Shown here: in pieces, positions 1-6,318 of the stretch
Position numbering within the stretch: the first letter of the stretch is position 1
Layout: each line of letters begins with the position of its first letter
From: Roseovarius sp. UBA6217
GTDB lineage: Bacteria; Pseudomonadota; Alphaproteobacteria; Rhodobacterales; Rhodobacteraceae
Direction of reading: 5' to 3'
Assembly (NCBI GenBank): GCA_002421985.1
Contig: DISF01000055.1
Span: 1,682 to 11,459 of the forward strand
Length of the DNA stretch: 9,778 nt
The notes under the pieces: model-generated
Seen by the model: only the letters and a program-made list of their open reading frames with translations
What the model was told of the DNA's origin: nothing
Databases searched by the model: none
Program-made: the position numbers and the translations under genes

Positions 1-640
1 GCTCGCCGGTGGCCTCGTCGCGGCTGTCGATGATCCAGCGATAGGCGTGCAGGAGCGCGGCGGGGCCGAGATATTTGTCGCCATTCCACCAATAGGACGG
101 GCAGGAGGTGGAGCAGGACGCGCACATCACGCATTCATAAAGCCCGTCGAGTTTCTCGCGGTCCTCGATCGACTGCCGCCACTCTTTCGCCGGGCGGTTG
201 GTCTTGGTCTCGAGCCAGGGCATGATGCTGGCGTGCTGCGCGTAGAAATGCGTGAGGTCCGGGATGAGATCCTTGACCACCGGCATATGCGGCAGCGGGT
301 AGATTTTCACATCGCCCTTGATCTCGTCCATGCCGTAGATGCAGGCGAGCGTGTTGATCCCGTCGATATTCATCGCACACGACCCGCAAATCCCCTCGCG
401 GCAGGAGCGGCGGAAGGTCAGCGTCGGATCGATTTTCGTCTTGATATATATGAGCGCATCGAGAACCATCGGCCCGCAATCATCGAGATCGACGAAATAG
501 GTGTCCACGCGCGGGTTTTTCCCGTCATCTGGGTTCCACCGATAAATCTGGAACTTGCGCGTGTTTTTGGCCCCCTCGGGCCTGGGCCACGTCTTGCCGG
601 TGGTGATACGCGAATTCTTGGGCAGGGTGAGTTGAACCAT
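1..640 (-). CDS. sdhB: Succinate dehydrogenase iron-sulfur subunit SdhB (partial, C-terminus beyond the left edge)
   Basis: Iron-sulfur subunit of complex II, which carries electrons from the SdhA flavin to the membrane quinone site on the cytoplasmic face of the inner membrane. The first 213 residues are present. The plant-type [2Fe-2S] cysteines are C80, C85, C88 and C100 (motif SCREGICGSC). The C-terminal ferredoxin-like domain begins with C170, C173, C176 and C180 (ECVMCASCSTSCP), which contribute to the [4Fe-4S] and [3Fe-4S] clusters. The later cysteines of that domain lie outside the window; family members are usually about 250-260 residues, so roughly 45 are missing. The start ATG (640-638) has a GAGGGAG-like ribosome binding site upstream. 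It is the last gene of sdhC-sdhD-sdhA-orf-sdhB, 82 bases after the preceding small gene. Identification is secure from the cysteine pattern and context. Confidence 0.97.
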   Translation of the reverse strand, partial: MVQLTLPKNSRITTGKTWPRPEGAKNTRKFQIYRWNPDDGKNPRVDTYFVDLDDCGPMVLDALIYIKTKIDPTLTFRRSCREGICGSCAMNIDGINTLACIYGMDEIKGDVKIYPLPHMPVVKDLIPDLTHFYAQHASIMPWLETKTNRPAKEWRQSIEDREKLDGLYECVMCASCSTSCPSYWWNGDKYLGPAALLHAYRWIIDSRDEATGE

Positions 641-722
641 GACTTAACACTCCCTCATGTGGGCGATGGTGATCCGGGGCAAGCCGAAGGCGGGCACGGG
701 GTGAATAGCTTTGCGCATTGCC

Positions 723-1136
723 TCAGTCCTGCTTGATACAATATGTCGAGCCGCCAAAGATAGCCGGGGCGTGTCGCGGGCAGGCACGATAGGTTTTCTG
801 TTGTGTCTGCTGCGCCCCCGACGCAAAGCGGGGCGTCGCTGCCCGGCCCAGTCTTTCGTCGGCGCATTCGTTGACCCGGTCGGTTTGCGCGGGCGAGAGA
901 TTCGCACCGGGAAGGATCCAGATGACCGTCTGCCCGCCGGGCGGCAATTCCGGCCATTGCGCAGCAAAACGCGCAGGGCCGCGCAGCCCCATCTCGTATC
1001 GGCAATCGAGAATGGCGGCGCGCTGCTCCTGAACGGGAATATACCGGTCGGGGCTGGCCACGGCGATCGTGGGGGCGGTGACACTCAGACAGGCGAAAAG
1101 GGCGGGGATCAAAACCGCCCTTCGAGACACGAGCAT
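723..1136 (-). CDS. Small predicted secreted protein of unknown function inside the sdh operon
   Basis: A 137-residue protein I cannot assign to a named family. The N-terminus is a classical Sec signal peptide: two arginines at 5-6, a hydrophobic stretch at about 8-26, and a likely AVA cleavage site after residue 27. This leaves a mature periplasmic protein of about 110 residues. The mature part has four cysteines (C45, C91, C119, C133), enough for two disulfides. C16 lies in the signal peptide in the context LFAC. A lipoprotein start there is possible but weak, because Phe at position -2 is unusual. Its ATG shares one base with the sdhA stop (TGATG), and AAAGGA lies about seven bases upstream of the start, inside sdhA, so translation is probably coupled to SdhA. 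Co-transcription with sdhA and sdhB suggests a link to respiration or simple co-expression; nothing in the sequence proves a role in complex II. Confidence 0.85.
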   Translation of the reverse strand: MLVSRRAVLIPALFACLSVTAPTIAVASPDRYIPVQEQRAAILDCRYEMGLRGPARFAAQWPELPPGGQTVIWILPGANLSPAQTDRVNECADERLGRAATPRFASGAQQTQQKTYRACPRHAPAIFGGSTYCIKQD

Positions 1137-2938
1137 CAGAACGTCCTTTCCTTCGGCGCGATCTTCTTGAGGCTGATGCCGCCCTCGGATTCTGGGGTGA
1201 GCGGGGCCTCGATGATCGGGCGATAGCTGAGATCGACATCGGTCGCACCGATCCGCGCGATGGTGTGGACGCGCCAGTTCTTGTCGTCGCGCTTGGGGTG
1301 ATCTTCCGAGGCGTGGGCACCGCGGCTTTCCTTGCGCGCCTCGGCACCCACGATCGTGGCGAGTGCGCAGGGCATCAGGTTGGTCAGTTCCAGCGTCTCC
1401 ATCAGGTCGGTGTTCCAGATCAGTGACCGGTCGGTGACGTTCAGGTCGGCCAGTTTCGGGGCGACCTTCTTCATCTTCTCGACCCCTTCGGCAAGGGACT
1501 TGTCGGTGCGGAACACGGCAGCGTAATCCTGCATGGTCTTTTGCATCTCAAGCCGCAACTCGGGCGTAGGGATGGCACCCTTGGCATGGCGCAGCCCGTC
1601 GAAGCGATCCAGCGCCTTCTCGACCTCGGCCTTGTTGGTGGCGGGCACGGCCGTTTCGGGATCGACCACCTTGCCCGCACGGATCGCCGCCGCGCGACCG
1701 AACACCACAAGGTCAATGAGCGAGTTGGAGCCAAGCCGGTTCGCGCCATGCACCGAGGCGCAGGCAGCCTCGCCCACGGCCATCAGGCCGGGCACCACGG
1801 CGTTGGGGTCGTCCTTGGTGGGGTTCAGCACCTCGCCCCAGTAATTCGTGGGGATGCCGCCCATGTTGTAATGCACCGTGGGCAGAACCGGGATCGGCTC
1901 CTTGGTGACATCGACACCGGCAAAGATCTTGGCCGTCTCGGAAATCCCCGGCAGCCGCAGCTTGAGCGCCTCGGGCGGCAGGTGCGACAGGTTGAGGTGG
2001 ATGTGATCCTTGTTCGGCCCAACCCCGCGCCCCTCGCGGATTTCCATGGTCATGCAGCGGCTGACATAGTCGCGCGGGGCCAGATCCTTGTAGTTGGGCG
2101 CATAGCGCTCCATGAAGCGCTCGCCCTCGGAATTGCTCAGATAGCCGCCCTCGCCGCGCGCGCCCTCGGTGATCAGCATCCCCGGACCGAACACGCCGGT
2201 GGGGTGGAACTGCACGAATTCCATATCCTGAAGCGGCAGACCCGCGCGCGCCACCATGCCGTTGCCGTCGCCGGTGCAGGTATGCGCCGAGGTGCAGTTG
2301 AAATAGGCGCGCCCATAGCCGCCGGTGGCCAGCACGACCATCTTGGCGTTAAATACGTGGATCGTGCCGTCATCGAGCTTCCAGCAGACGACGCCGGTGC
2401 AGGCACCATCGGTCATGATGAGATCAATGGCGAAATACTCGATATAGAACTCGGCCTTTTGCTTGAGGCTCTGCCCATAGAGCGTGTGCAGGATCGCGTG
2501 GCCGGTGCGATCGGCGGCGGCGCAGGTGCGCTGCACCGGCGGGCCGTCGCCAAATTCGGTGGTGTGCCCGCCAAAGGGGCGCTGATAGATCTTGCCCTCC
2601 TCGGTGCGCGAGAACGGCACGCCGTAATGCTCCAGCTCATAGACTGCCTTGGGGGCCTCGCGCGCAAGATATTCCATCGCGTCGGTATCGCCGAGCCAGT
2701 CGCTGCCCTTCACGGTGTCGAACATGTGCCATTGCCAGTTGTCGGGGCCCATGTTGCCAAGGCTTGCCGCGATGCCGCCCTGCGCGGCGACGGTGTGCGA
2801 GCGGGTCGGAAACACCTTGGTCACGCAGGCCGTGCGCAACCCCTGTTCGGCCATGCCCAGCGTCGCGCGCAGACCCGCGCCGCCCGCGCCCACAACCACG
2901 ACGTCATAATCATGCGTCTCGTATTCGTATGCAGCCAT
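1136..2938 (-). CDS. sdhA: Succinate dehydrogenase flavoprotein subunit SdhA
   Basis: Catalytic subunit of complex II. It oxidises succinate to fumarate in the TCA cycle and passes electrons through covalent FAD to SdhB. It is full length at 600 residues. Visible elements are the dinucleotide-binding GAGGAG (17-22), the RSHT motif with H48 as the expected covalent FAD attachment site, FHPTG with H245, the TEGARGEGG loop (T257, E258), R289 in APRD (the expected proton-transfer arginine), H356 in PTVHYNMGG, and R401 in HGANRLGSNS. These match the known E. coli SdhA active-site residues with a shift of two or three positions. The ATG is 12 bases after sdhD. A GAGGA about ten bases upstream, overlapping the sdhD stop, serves as ribosome binding site. 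The stop overlaps the start of the next small gene by one base. No key residue is missing. Confidence 0.99.
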   Translation of the reverse strand: MAAYEYETHDYDVVVVGAGGAGLRATLGMAEQGLRTACVTKVFPTRSHTVAAQGGIAASLGNMGPDNWQWHMFDTVKGSDWLGDTDAMEYLAREAPKAVYELEHYGVPFSRTEEGKIYQRPFGGHTTEFGDGPPVQRTCAAADRTGHAILHTLYGQSLKQKAEFYIEYFAIDLIMTDGACTGVVCWKLDDGTIHVFNAKMVVLATGGYGRAYFNCTSAHTCTGDGNGMVARAGLPLQDMEFVQFHPTGVFGPGMLITEGARGEGGYLSNSEGERFMERYAPNYKDLAPRDYVSRCMTMEIREGRGVGPNKDHIHLNLSHLPPEALKLRLPGISETAKIFAGVDVTKEPIPVLPTVHYNMGGIPTNYWGEVLNPTKDDPNAVVPGLMAVGEAACASVHGANRLGSNSLIDLVVFGRAAAIRAGKVVDPETAVPATNKAEVEKALDRFDGLRHAKGAIPTPELRLEMQKTMQDYAAVFRTDKSLAEGVEKMKKVAPKLADLNVTDRSLIWNTDLMETLELTNLMPCALATIVGAEARKESRGAHASEDHPKRDDKNWRVHTIARIGATDVDLSYRPIIEAPLTPESEGGISLKKIAPKERTF

Positions 2939-2950
2939 TTGTTCAGGTCC

Positions 2951-3322
2951 TCACAGCGCGATCTTGGCAAGAGCGAAAAGCCCGGTGGCAATCAGCCCGT
3001 AACTCAGGATGGTGGTAAACATGATCAGCGCGCGCCGCGTGCTGCCGTGGCTGTAATCCTCGATCATGGTCTGTGCGCCGGCCGCGAAATGGCGCAGCCC
3101 GAAAAAGATCACGAGCCCGGTCAGGATCGCCAGAAAGGGATGTGCGAAGGCATCGAGCACCTCGGCCCGGCTTCCGCCCAGCGTGCGCCCGAAGGCCACG
3201 AGAAACACCGGGATGATAAGCGCAAGGCCCACGCCCGACAGTTTCATATACCAGAAATGCTCGGTCCCGGAGCCTGCCGCGCCCTTGCCCTCGGCGCGTT
3301 TGCGTGCGGTGAGATAGCGCAT
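2951..3322 (-). CDS. sdhD: Succinate dehydrogenase membrane anchor subunit SdhD
   Basis: Small membrane anchor of complex II that helps bind heme b and forms part of the ubiquinone site. It has 123 residues with a charged N-terminus and three predicted transmembrane helices at about 30-48, 60-79 and 98-120. H78 followed eleven residues later by D89-Y90 (H-x10-DY) has the same spacing as the heme-ligand histidine and quinone-site Asp-Tyr of E. coli SdhD. This supports the family although overall sequence is poorly conserved in these anchors. The start ATG (3322-3320) is preceded by GAGGAG at a good distance, and that site overlaps the sdhC stop codon, so translation is probably coupled. The gap to sdhC is ten bases. 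Confidence 0.95.
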   Translation of the reverse strand: MRYLTARKRAEGKGAAGSGTEHFWYMKLSGVGLALIIPVFLVAFGRTLGGSRAEVLDAFAHPFLAILTGLVIFFGLRHFAAGAQTMIEDYSHGSTRRALIMFTTILSYGLIATGLFALAKIAL

Positions 3323-3332
3323 GTGTTTCTCC

Positions 3333-3716
3333 TCAGACCAGAAGCAGTGTGATGACGGTGAGCACGACCGAGCCGATGATACAGCCCCAGCCGAGCCGCT
3401 CTGCCGTCTCTATATCGAGACCCTTGCCCGCGTCGAAGTAAAGATGCCGCAACCCGGCGAGGTAATGATACCACATCGCCCAGAGCGACAATGTCAGCAC
3501 CAGATCACCGAACCACGAGGTCAGAACCGCGTCGGCGGTCGCGAAATAGCTGTCGGATGTCGCGGCGGCGAGCAGCCACCACACGATCAGCACCGCCGCC
3601 ACGATGAGCGCGTTGCCGGTGATCCGCGTCAGGATCGACGTGATCGAGGTGAGTTGCGGGCGATAGATTTGCAGATGCGGGGAAAGCGGGCGTTCAACCT
3701 CTGTGGTTTCGGCCAT
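3333..3716 (-). CDS. sdhC: Succinate dehydrogenase cytochrome b556 subunit SdhC
   Basis: Large membrane anchor of complex II. It binds heme b together with SdhD and contributes to the ubiquinone site. It has 127 residues and begins with the family hallmark RPLSPHLQIYR (9-19), then SILTRITG containing S27 and R31, the positions of the quinone-site Ser and Arg in E. coli SdhC. H84 in MWYH is the expected heme ligand and H91 sits in the conserved GLRHLYFD. Three membrane helices are predicted at about 33-52, 64-85 and 107-127. The reading frame is open for 14 more codons upstream, but the ATG at 3716-3714 is chosen: it has a perfect AGGAGG six bases upstream and the protein then begins exactly as the family does. 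First gene of the sdh operon. Confidence 0.97.
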   Translation of the reverse strand: MAETTEVERPLSPHLQIYRPQLTSITSILTRITGNALIVAAVLIVWWLLAAATSDSYFATADAVLTSWFGDLVLTLSLWAMWYHYLAGLRHLYFDAGKGLDIETAERLGWGCIIGSVVLTVITLLLV

Positions 3717-3722
3717 AAGGAA

Positions 3723-3728
3723 CCTCCT
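3723..3728 (-). promoter_or_regulatory. Strong ribosome binding site that fixes the sdhC start
   Basis: AGGAGG on the minus strand lies six bases before the ATG at 3716-3714. It is the strongest Shine-Dalgarno match in the sdh operon and decides against the 14-codon upstream extension of sdhC. Confidence 0.9.
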
Positions 3729-3746
3729 TGATGATCGGCGACGGCA

Positions 3747-3770
3747 CGGGGCCTGCACTGTCTGCCCCCG
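3747..3770 (-). other. Possible hairpin in the sdh leader
   Basis: CGGGG and CCCCG form a five-base-pair stem (six with a bulged base) around a loop of about 14, inside the presumed untranslated leader of sdhC. It ends about 20 bases upstream of the AGGAGG. There is no run of T after it on the minus strand, so it does not look like an intrinsic terminator or attenuator. In GC-rich DNA a stem of this size can arise by chance. Confidence 0.25.
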
Positions 3771-3790
3771 TTTTGCCGGGTTTTGCCGCG
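3771..3790. repeat. Two tandem ten-base repeats (TTTTGCCGSG) in the sdh leader
   Basis: TTTTGCCGGG is followed directly by TTTTGCCGCG, two units matching at nine of ten bases. The period is close to one DNA helical turn. The repeat lies between the candidate sdh promoter and sdhC. It could be a weak protein-binding pair or chance; nothing else supports a function. Confidence 0.3.
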
Positions 3791-3812
3791 CCTGTCACCT
3801 GTTACGAGACAG

Positions 3813-3842
3813 ATTTAAGCCGATGCGGACGATTCGCCGCAA
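3813..3842 (-). promoter_or_regulatory. Candidate promoter of the sdh operon
   Basis: Reading the minus strand, TTGCGG (3842-3837) and TTAAAT (3818-3813) are separated by 18 bases. They match the sigma-70 consensus at three and four of six positions. Transcription would start near 3806 and give a leader of about 90 bases before sdhC. The two adjacent TGTGATCACA sites lie just upstream of the -35 element. The match is modest and the true promoter may lie elsewhere in 3717-4006; this 290-base region holds no gene. Confidence 0.35.
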
Positions 3843-3854
3843 AAAATGCAGGTT

Positions 3855-3864
3855 TGTGATCACG
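3855..3864. promoter_or_regulatory. Operator-like palindrome copy 1 (TGTGATCACG)
   Basis: One mismatch from the perfect palindrome TGTGATCACA found twice nearby. The surrounding bases GTTTGTGATCACGT also match copy 3 read on the opposite strand, so the shared site is wider than ten bases, roughly GTTTGTGATCACRT. It lies 12 bases upstream of the candidate sdh -35 element. The regulator is unknown. Confidence 0.65.
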
Positions 3865-3874
3865 TAAAATGTCG

Positions 3875-3884
3875 TGTGATCACA
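3875..3884. promoter_or_regulatory. Operator-like palindrome copy 2 (TGTGATCACA)
   Basis: A perfect ten-base palindrome. Its centre is exactly 20 bases from that of copy 1, about two helical turns, so both could be occupied on the same face of the DNA. Read on the minus strand its flanks give ATGTTGTGATCACACGA, close to the wider consensus of the other two. The arms TGTGA and TCACA abut with no spacer, which differs from CRP sites. Confidence 0.7.
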
Positions 3885-3984
3885 ACATGAGGGGTGATCG
3901 GGGGCGACTCATCGCGCGCACCCGCCTCCTGCGCTGTCACGCATCGTCACGCGACCGCAACCATCGCCCCTGCTTGCACAATCA

Positions 3985-3994
3985 TGTGATCACA
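3985..3994. promoter_or_regulatory. Operator-like palindrome copy 3 (TGTGATCACA)
   Basis: A second perfect copy, 110 bases centre to centre from copy 2 and just beyond the ubiK stop codon. Read on the minus strand its context GTTTGTGATCACATGA matches copies 1 and 2. The distance from the adjacent pair would allow a DNA loop, or the site may act separately. All three copies lie between ubiK and sdhC, upstream of the candidate sdh promoter, and this points to control of the sdh operon. Confidence 0.65.
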
Positions 3995-4006
3995 AACGTG
4001 CCGCCC

Positions 4007-4252
4007 CTACGCGCCGCGCTGCTCCAGCGCCTCGATCCGGGCCTTGAGCGCCTCGTTTTCCTCGCGCGCCTTCTGCGCCATCGCGCGCACGGCGTCGAAT
4101 TCCTCGCGGGTCACGAAATCGCGATCCGCCAGCCAGCGGTCTATCAGCGATTTCATCGCCGTCTCGGCCTCGGCCCGCGCGCCCTGCGCCACGCCCATCG
4201 CGTTGGTCATCAACTGGCTCAGATCGTCGAGCACCTTGTTTCGCGTCTGCAT
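4007..4252 (-). CDS. ubiK: Ubiquinone biosynthesis accessory factor UbiK (BMFP domain)
   Basis: A small soluble accessory protein of the UbiK/YqiC (BMFP, formerly DUF526) family, which in E. coli supports aerobic ubiquinone synthesis together with the lipid-binding UbiJ. It has 81 residues, normal for the family. An N-terminal amphipathic helix (about 1-42) is followed by the family hallmark FVTREEFDAV (46-55) and a C-terminal coiled coil (about 56-78, with ENEALKARIEALE). Family members associate with membranes and form trimers through the coiled coil. The ATG has GGAGG six bases upstream and a good promoter 28 bases further out. It reads away from lgt and towards the sdh operon, 290 bases from sdhC. 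Its product supports synthesis of the quinone that SDH reduces. Confidence 0.88.
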   Translation of the reverse strand: MQTRNKVLDDLSQLMTNAMGVAQGARAEAETAMKSLIDRWLADRDFVTREEFDAVRAMAQKAREENEALKARIEALEQRGA

Positions 4253-4279
4253 CGCTTGCCTCCGGCGTTACCTGTTCCC

Positions 4280-4309
4280 GTTATATGGCCCCAGGACCGC
4301 CGATCACAA
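4280..4309 (-). promoter_or_regulatory. Promoter of ubiK
   Basis: On the minus strand TTGTGA (4309-4304) and TATAAC (4285-4280) are separated by 18 bases, matching the sigma-70 consensus at four and five of six positions. Transcription would start near 4273, giving a leader of about 20 bases that contains the ubiK ribosome binding site. The -35 element is part of TTGTGATC, which equals half of the operator repeated in front of sdh. The other half is absent, so regulation by the same protein is only a possibility. Confidence 0.55.
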
Positions 4310-4342
4310 GGTTGACTTTCCCCGCGCCCGAGAGGCACAGAG

Positions 4343-5257
4343 ATGCACATGAATGCCGCCATCCCCTTTCCCGATATCGCGCCCGAGATCGTGTCGATCA
4401 CGCTATTCGGCATGGAATTCGCGCTGCGCTGGTATGCGCTGGCCTATATCGCGGGGATCGTGATCGGCTGGCGGATCGTGGTCGCCGCTGTCCGGCGCCC
4501 GGCCCTCTGGCCCGGCGAGCGCGCACCGATGACGCCAAGCGATGTGGAAGACCTGCTCACCTGGGTGATCCTCGGGGTGATCCTCGGCGGGCGGCTGGGC
4601 TATGTGCTGTTTTATCAGCCGGGTTATTATCTCTCGAATCCGGGCCAGATATTGCAGGTCTGGCAGGGGGGAATGGCGTTTCACGGCGGCCTTCTGGGGG
4701 TCATTCTGGCGGTGATCCTGTTTTCGCGCGCGCGCGGCATCAACCGGGTGTCGGTGGCGGATGCGCTCTGCATGGTGACGCCGGTGGGCCTGCTGCTGGG
4801 GCGGGTCGCGAATTTCATCAATGCCGAACTGTGGGGGCGGCCCACCGATCTGCCCTGGGGCGTGATCTTTCCGGGGCACGCGGCGCAGGATTGCGCGGGC
4901 GTGGTGGCGGGGATGTGCGCGCGCCACCCCTCGCAACTCTACGAGGCGGCGCTTGAGGGGCTGATCCTCGGCGCGATCCTTCTGTGGCTGGGCTGGCGGC
5001 GCGGCGCGCTGCGCCTGCCCGGCACGCTCACCGGCGTGTTCTTTGCAGGCTACGGCACCGCGCGGTTCCTGGTGGAATTCGTGCGCCAGCCCGATGCGCA
5101 ATTCGTCGCGCCCGGCAATCCGCTGGGGCTGGCCTTTCACATCAACGGCTATGGTCTGACCATGGGTCAAACGCTGTCGCTGCCGATGATCGCCTTCGGG
5201 CTGGGGATGATCCTGTGGGCCCGGCGGCGGGCGCGGGCGCAGGCCCGGACCGCATGA
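4343..5257 (+). CDS. lgt: Phosphatidylglycerol-prolipoprotein diacylglyceryl transferase Lgt
   Basis: Inner-membrane enzyme that transfers diacylglycerol from phosphatidylglycerol to the lipobox cysteine of prolipoproteins, the first step of lipoprotein maturation. It has 304 residues with several hydrophobic helices, as expected of this seven-helix family. Visible conserved elements are RWYALAY (Y31), GGRLGYVLFY (82-91), GGMAFHGG with H114, the Lgt signature GRVANFINAELWGRP (153-167) with R154 and N157, RHPSQLYEA (194-202), and YGTARFLVEFVR with R241. These correspond to the essential His, Arg and Asn residues known from E. coli Lgt. The first ATG is preferred over the one two codons later because AGAGG lies seven bases before it. 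The stop overlaps the next start in ATGA (5254-5257). No clear promoter was found in the 90 bases shared with ubiK. TTGACT at 4312-4317 is a -35-like match without a matching -10. Confidence 0.98.
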   Translation: MHMNAAIPFPDIAPEIVSITLFGMEFALRWYALAYIAGIVIGWRIVVAAVRRPALWPGERAPMTPSDVEDLLTWVILGVILGGRLGYVLFYQPGYYLSNPGQILQVWQGGMAFHGGLLGVILAVILFSRARGINRVSVADALCMVTPVGLLLGRVANFINAELWGRPTDLPWGVIFPGHAAQDCAGVVAGMCARHPSQLYEAALEGLILGAILLWLGWRRGALRLPGTLTGVFFAGYGTARFLVEFVRQPDAQFVAPGNPLGLAFHINGYGLTMGQTLSLPMIAFGLGMILWARRRARAQARTA

Positions 5258-6318
5258 CGCCGCTGGGCGCAATTTTTGCCCGCCAGATCGCGGCCACCGG
5301 GCCGATGAGCCTCGCGGATTACATGGCCGCCTGCCTGATGCATCCCGAGCACGGCTATTACGCCACCCGCGATCCGTTCGGGGCGCGGGGCGATTTCGTC
5401 ACCGCTCCGGAAATCAGCCAGATGTTCGGAGAGCTGACCGGCCTCGCCCTCGCGCAATGCTGGCTCGATCAGGGCGCGCCCGCGCCGTTCCTGCTGGCAG
5501 AGCCTGGCCCCGGTCGCGGCACGCTCATGGCCGATCTGCTGCGCGCCACACGGGGAGTGCCGGGGTTTCACGACGCGCTGCGGCTCCACCTTGTCGAGGC
5601 CTCACCCGCCTTGCGCAAAGTGCAGGCGCGGACCATCGGGCGCGATGATATCACCTGGCATGACAGCGTCGAGACGCTGCCCTCCGGCCCGCTATACCTC
5701 ATCGCCAACGAGTTCTTTGACGCGCTGCCGATCCGGCAATTCCAGCGCAGCGAGACCGGTTGGCGCGAGCGCATGGTGGGCGCGGATGCGGCGGGCCTTG
5801 CGCCCGGCCTTGGCCCCGAGGGTGCGCGCGCCGACCTGGATCACCGCCTAGGCGATACGCGCCCCGGCGATATTGTCGAGACCTGCGCGCCCGCCACCGC
5901 CATCGCCGCCGATATCGGCGCGCGCATCGCTGCGCATGGCGGTGCCGCGCTTATCGTCGATTATGGCGGCTGGCGCTCGCTGGGCGACACGTTTCAGGCG
6001 GTCGCAGACCACGCGCCGACCGACCCGTTCGCCGCGCCGGGCTTGGCCGATCTCACCGCGCATGTGGATTTCGAGGCGCTGGCCCGCGCCGCAGCCCCCG
6101 CCGCGCATACCCGCCTTTGCCCGCAGGGCGCGTTCCTCGCGCGGCTCGGGATCGCGGCGCGCGCCGAGGCGCTGGCCCGTGGCCTCTCGGGCGCGGCGCT
6201 CGAGGCGCATGTCGCCGCAACTCACCGCTTGACCGGGGCGGATGAAATGGGGACGCTCTTCAAGGTGCTGGGCCTCTACCCGCCCGGTGCCGCCCCGCCA
6301 CCCGGATTGGAGCCATGA
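5254..6318 (+). CDS. SAM-dependent methyltransferase of the MidA/NDUFAF7 family
   Basis: Class I methyltransferase of the MidA/NDUFAF7 (DUF185) family. The mitochondrial member dimethylates an arginine of the 49-kDa subunit of complex I early in its assembly; a similar role here is inferred from the family. The product has 354 residues. Visible motifs are HPEHGYYATRDPFGARGDFVTAPEISQMFGEL in part (from residue 30: HPEHGYY, GDFVTAPEIS, MFGEL), the SAM-binding EPGPGRGTLM (83-92), LVEASP (113-118), the family hallmark NEFFDALPIRQF (152-163), IVDYGG (234-239) and DLTAHVDF (266-273). The reading frame is open for 90 codons further upstream inside lgt, but the ATG at 5254 gives the normal N-terminus and an ATGA overlap with the lgt stop. 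It ends in another ATGA overlap with pgeF. The exact substrate of bacterial members is not certain. Confidence 0.92.
   Translation: MTPLGAIFARQIAATGPMSLADYMAACLMHPEHGYYATRDPFGARGDFVTAPEISQMFGELTGLALAQCWLDQGAPAPFLLAEPGPGRGTLMADLLRATRGVPGFHDALRLHLVEASPALRKVQARTIGRDDITWHDSVETLPSGPLYLIANEFFDALPIRQFQRSETGWRERMVGADAAGLAPGLGPEGARADLDHRLGDTRPGDIVETCAPATAIAADIGARIAAHGGAALIVDYGGWRSLGDTFQAVADHAPTDPFAAPGLADLTAHVDFEALARAAAPAAHTRLCPQGAFLARLGIAARAEALARGLSGAALEAHVAATHRLTGADEMGTLFKVLGLYPPGAAPPPGLEP

Noticed and set aside
1541..3352. Very long open frame (603 codons) on the plus strand opposite sdhA and sdhD
   Set aside because: It lies antisense to two securely identified genes, has the composition of a GC-rich mirror frame, and shows no recognisable domain or ribosome binding site.
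3901..3970. Inverted repeat GGGGCGA / TCGCCCC as a ubiK terminator
   Set aside because: The arms are seven bases and the intervening loop is 56 bases, with no T-run. It is more likely chance in GC-rich DNA.
3855..3994. The TGTGA/TCACA palindromes as CRP or FNR sites
   Set aside because: CRP needs six bases between TGTGA and TCACA and FNR uses TTGAT-N4-ATCAA. Here the arms abut directly, so neither fits.
4984..5253. In-frame 90-codon upstream extension of the methyltransferase
   Set aside because: It overlaps the conserved C-terminal part of lgt. The ATG at 5254 gives a normal family N-terminus and an ATGA junction.
4403..5272. Minus-strand open frame of 289 codons opposite lgt
   Set aside because: Lgt on the plus strand contains all family motifs; the opposite frame is rich in Arg, His and Pro and resembles no known protein.
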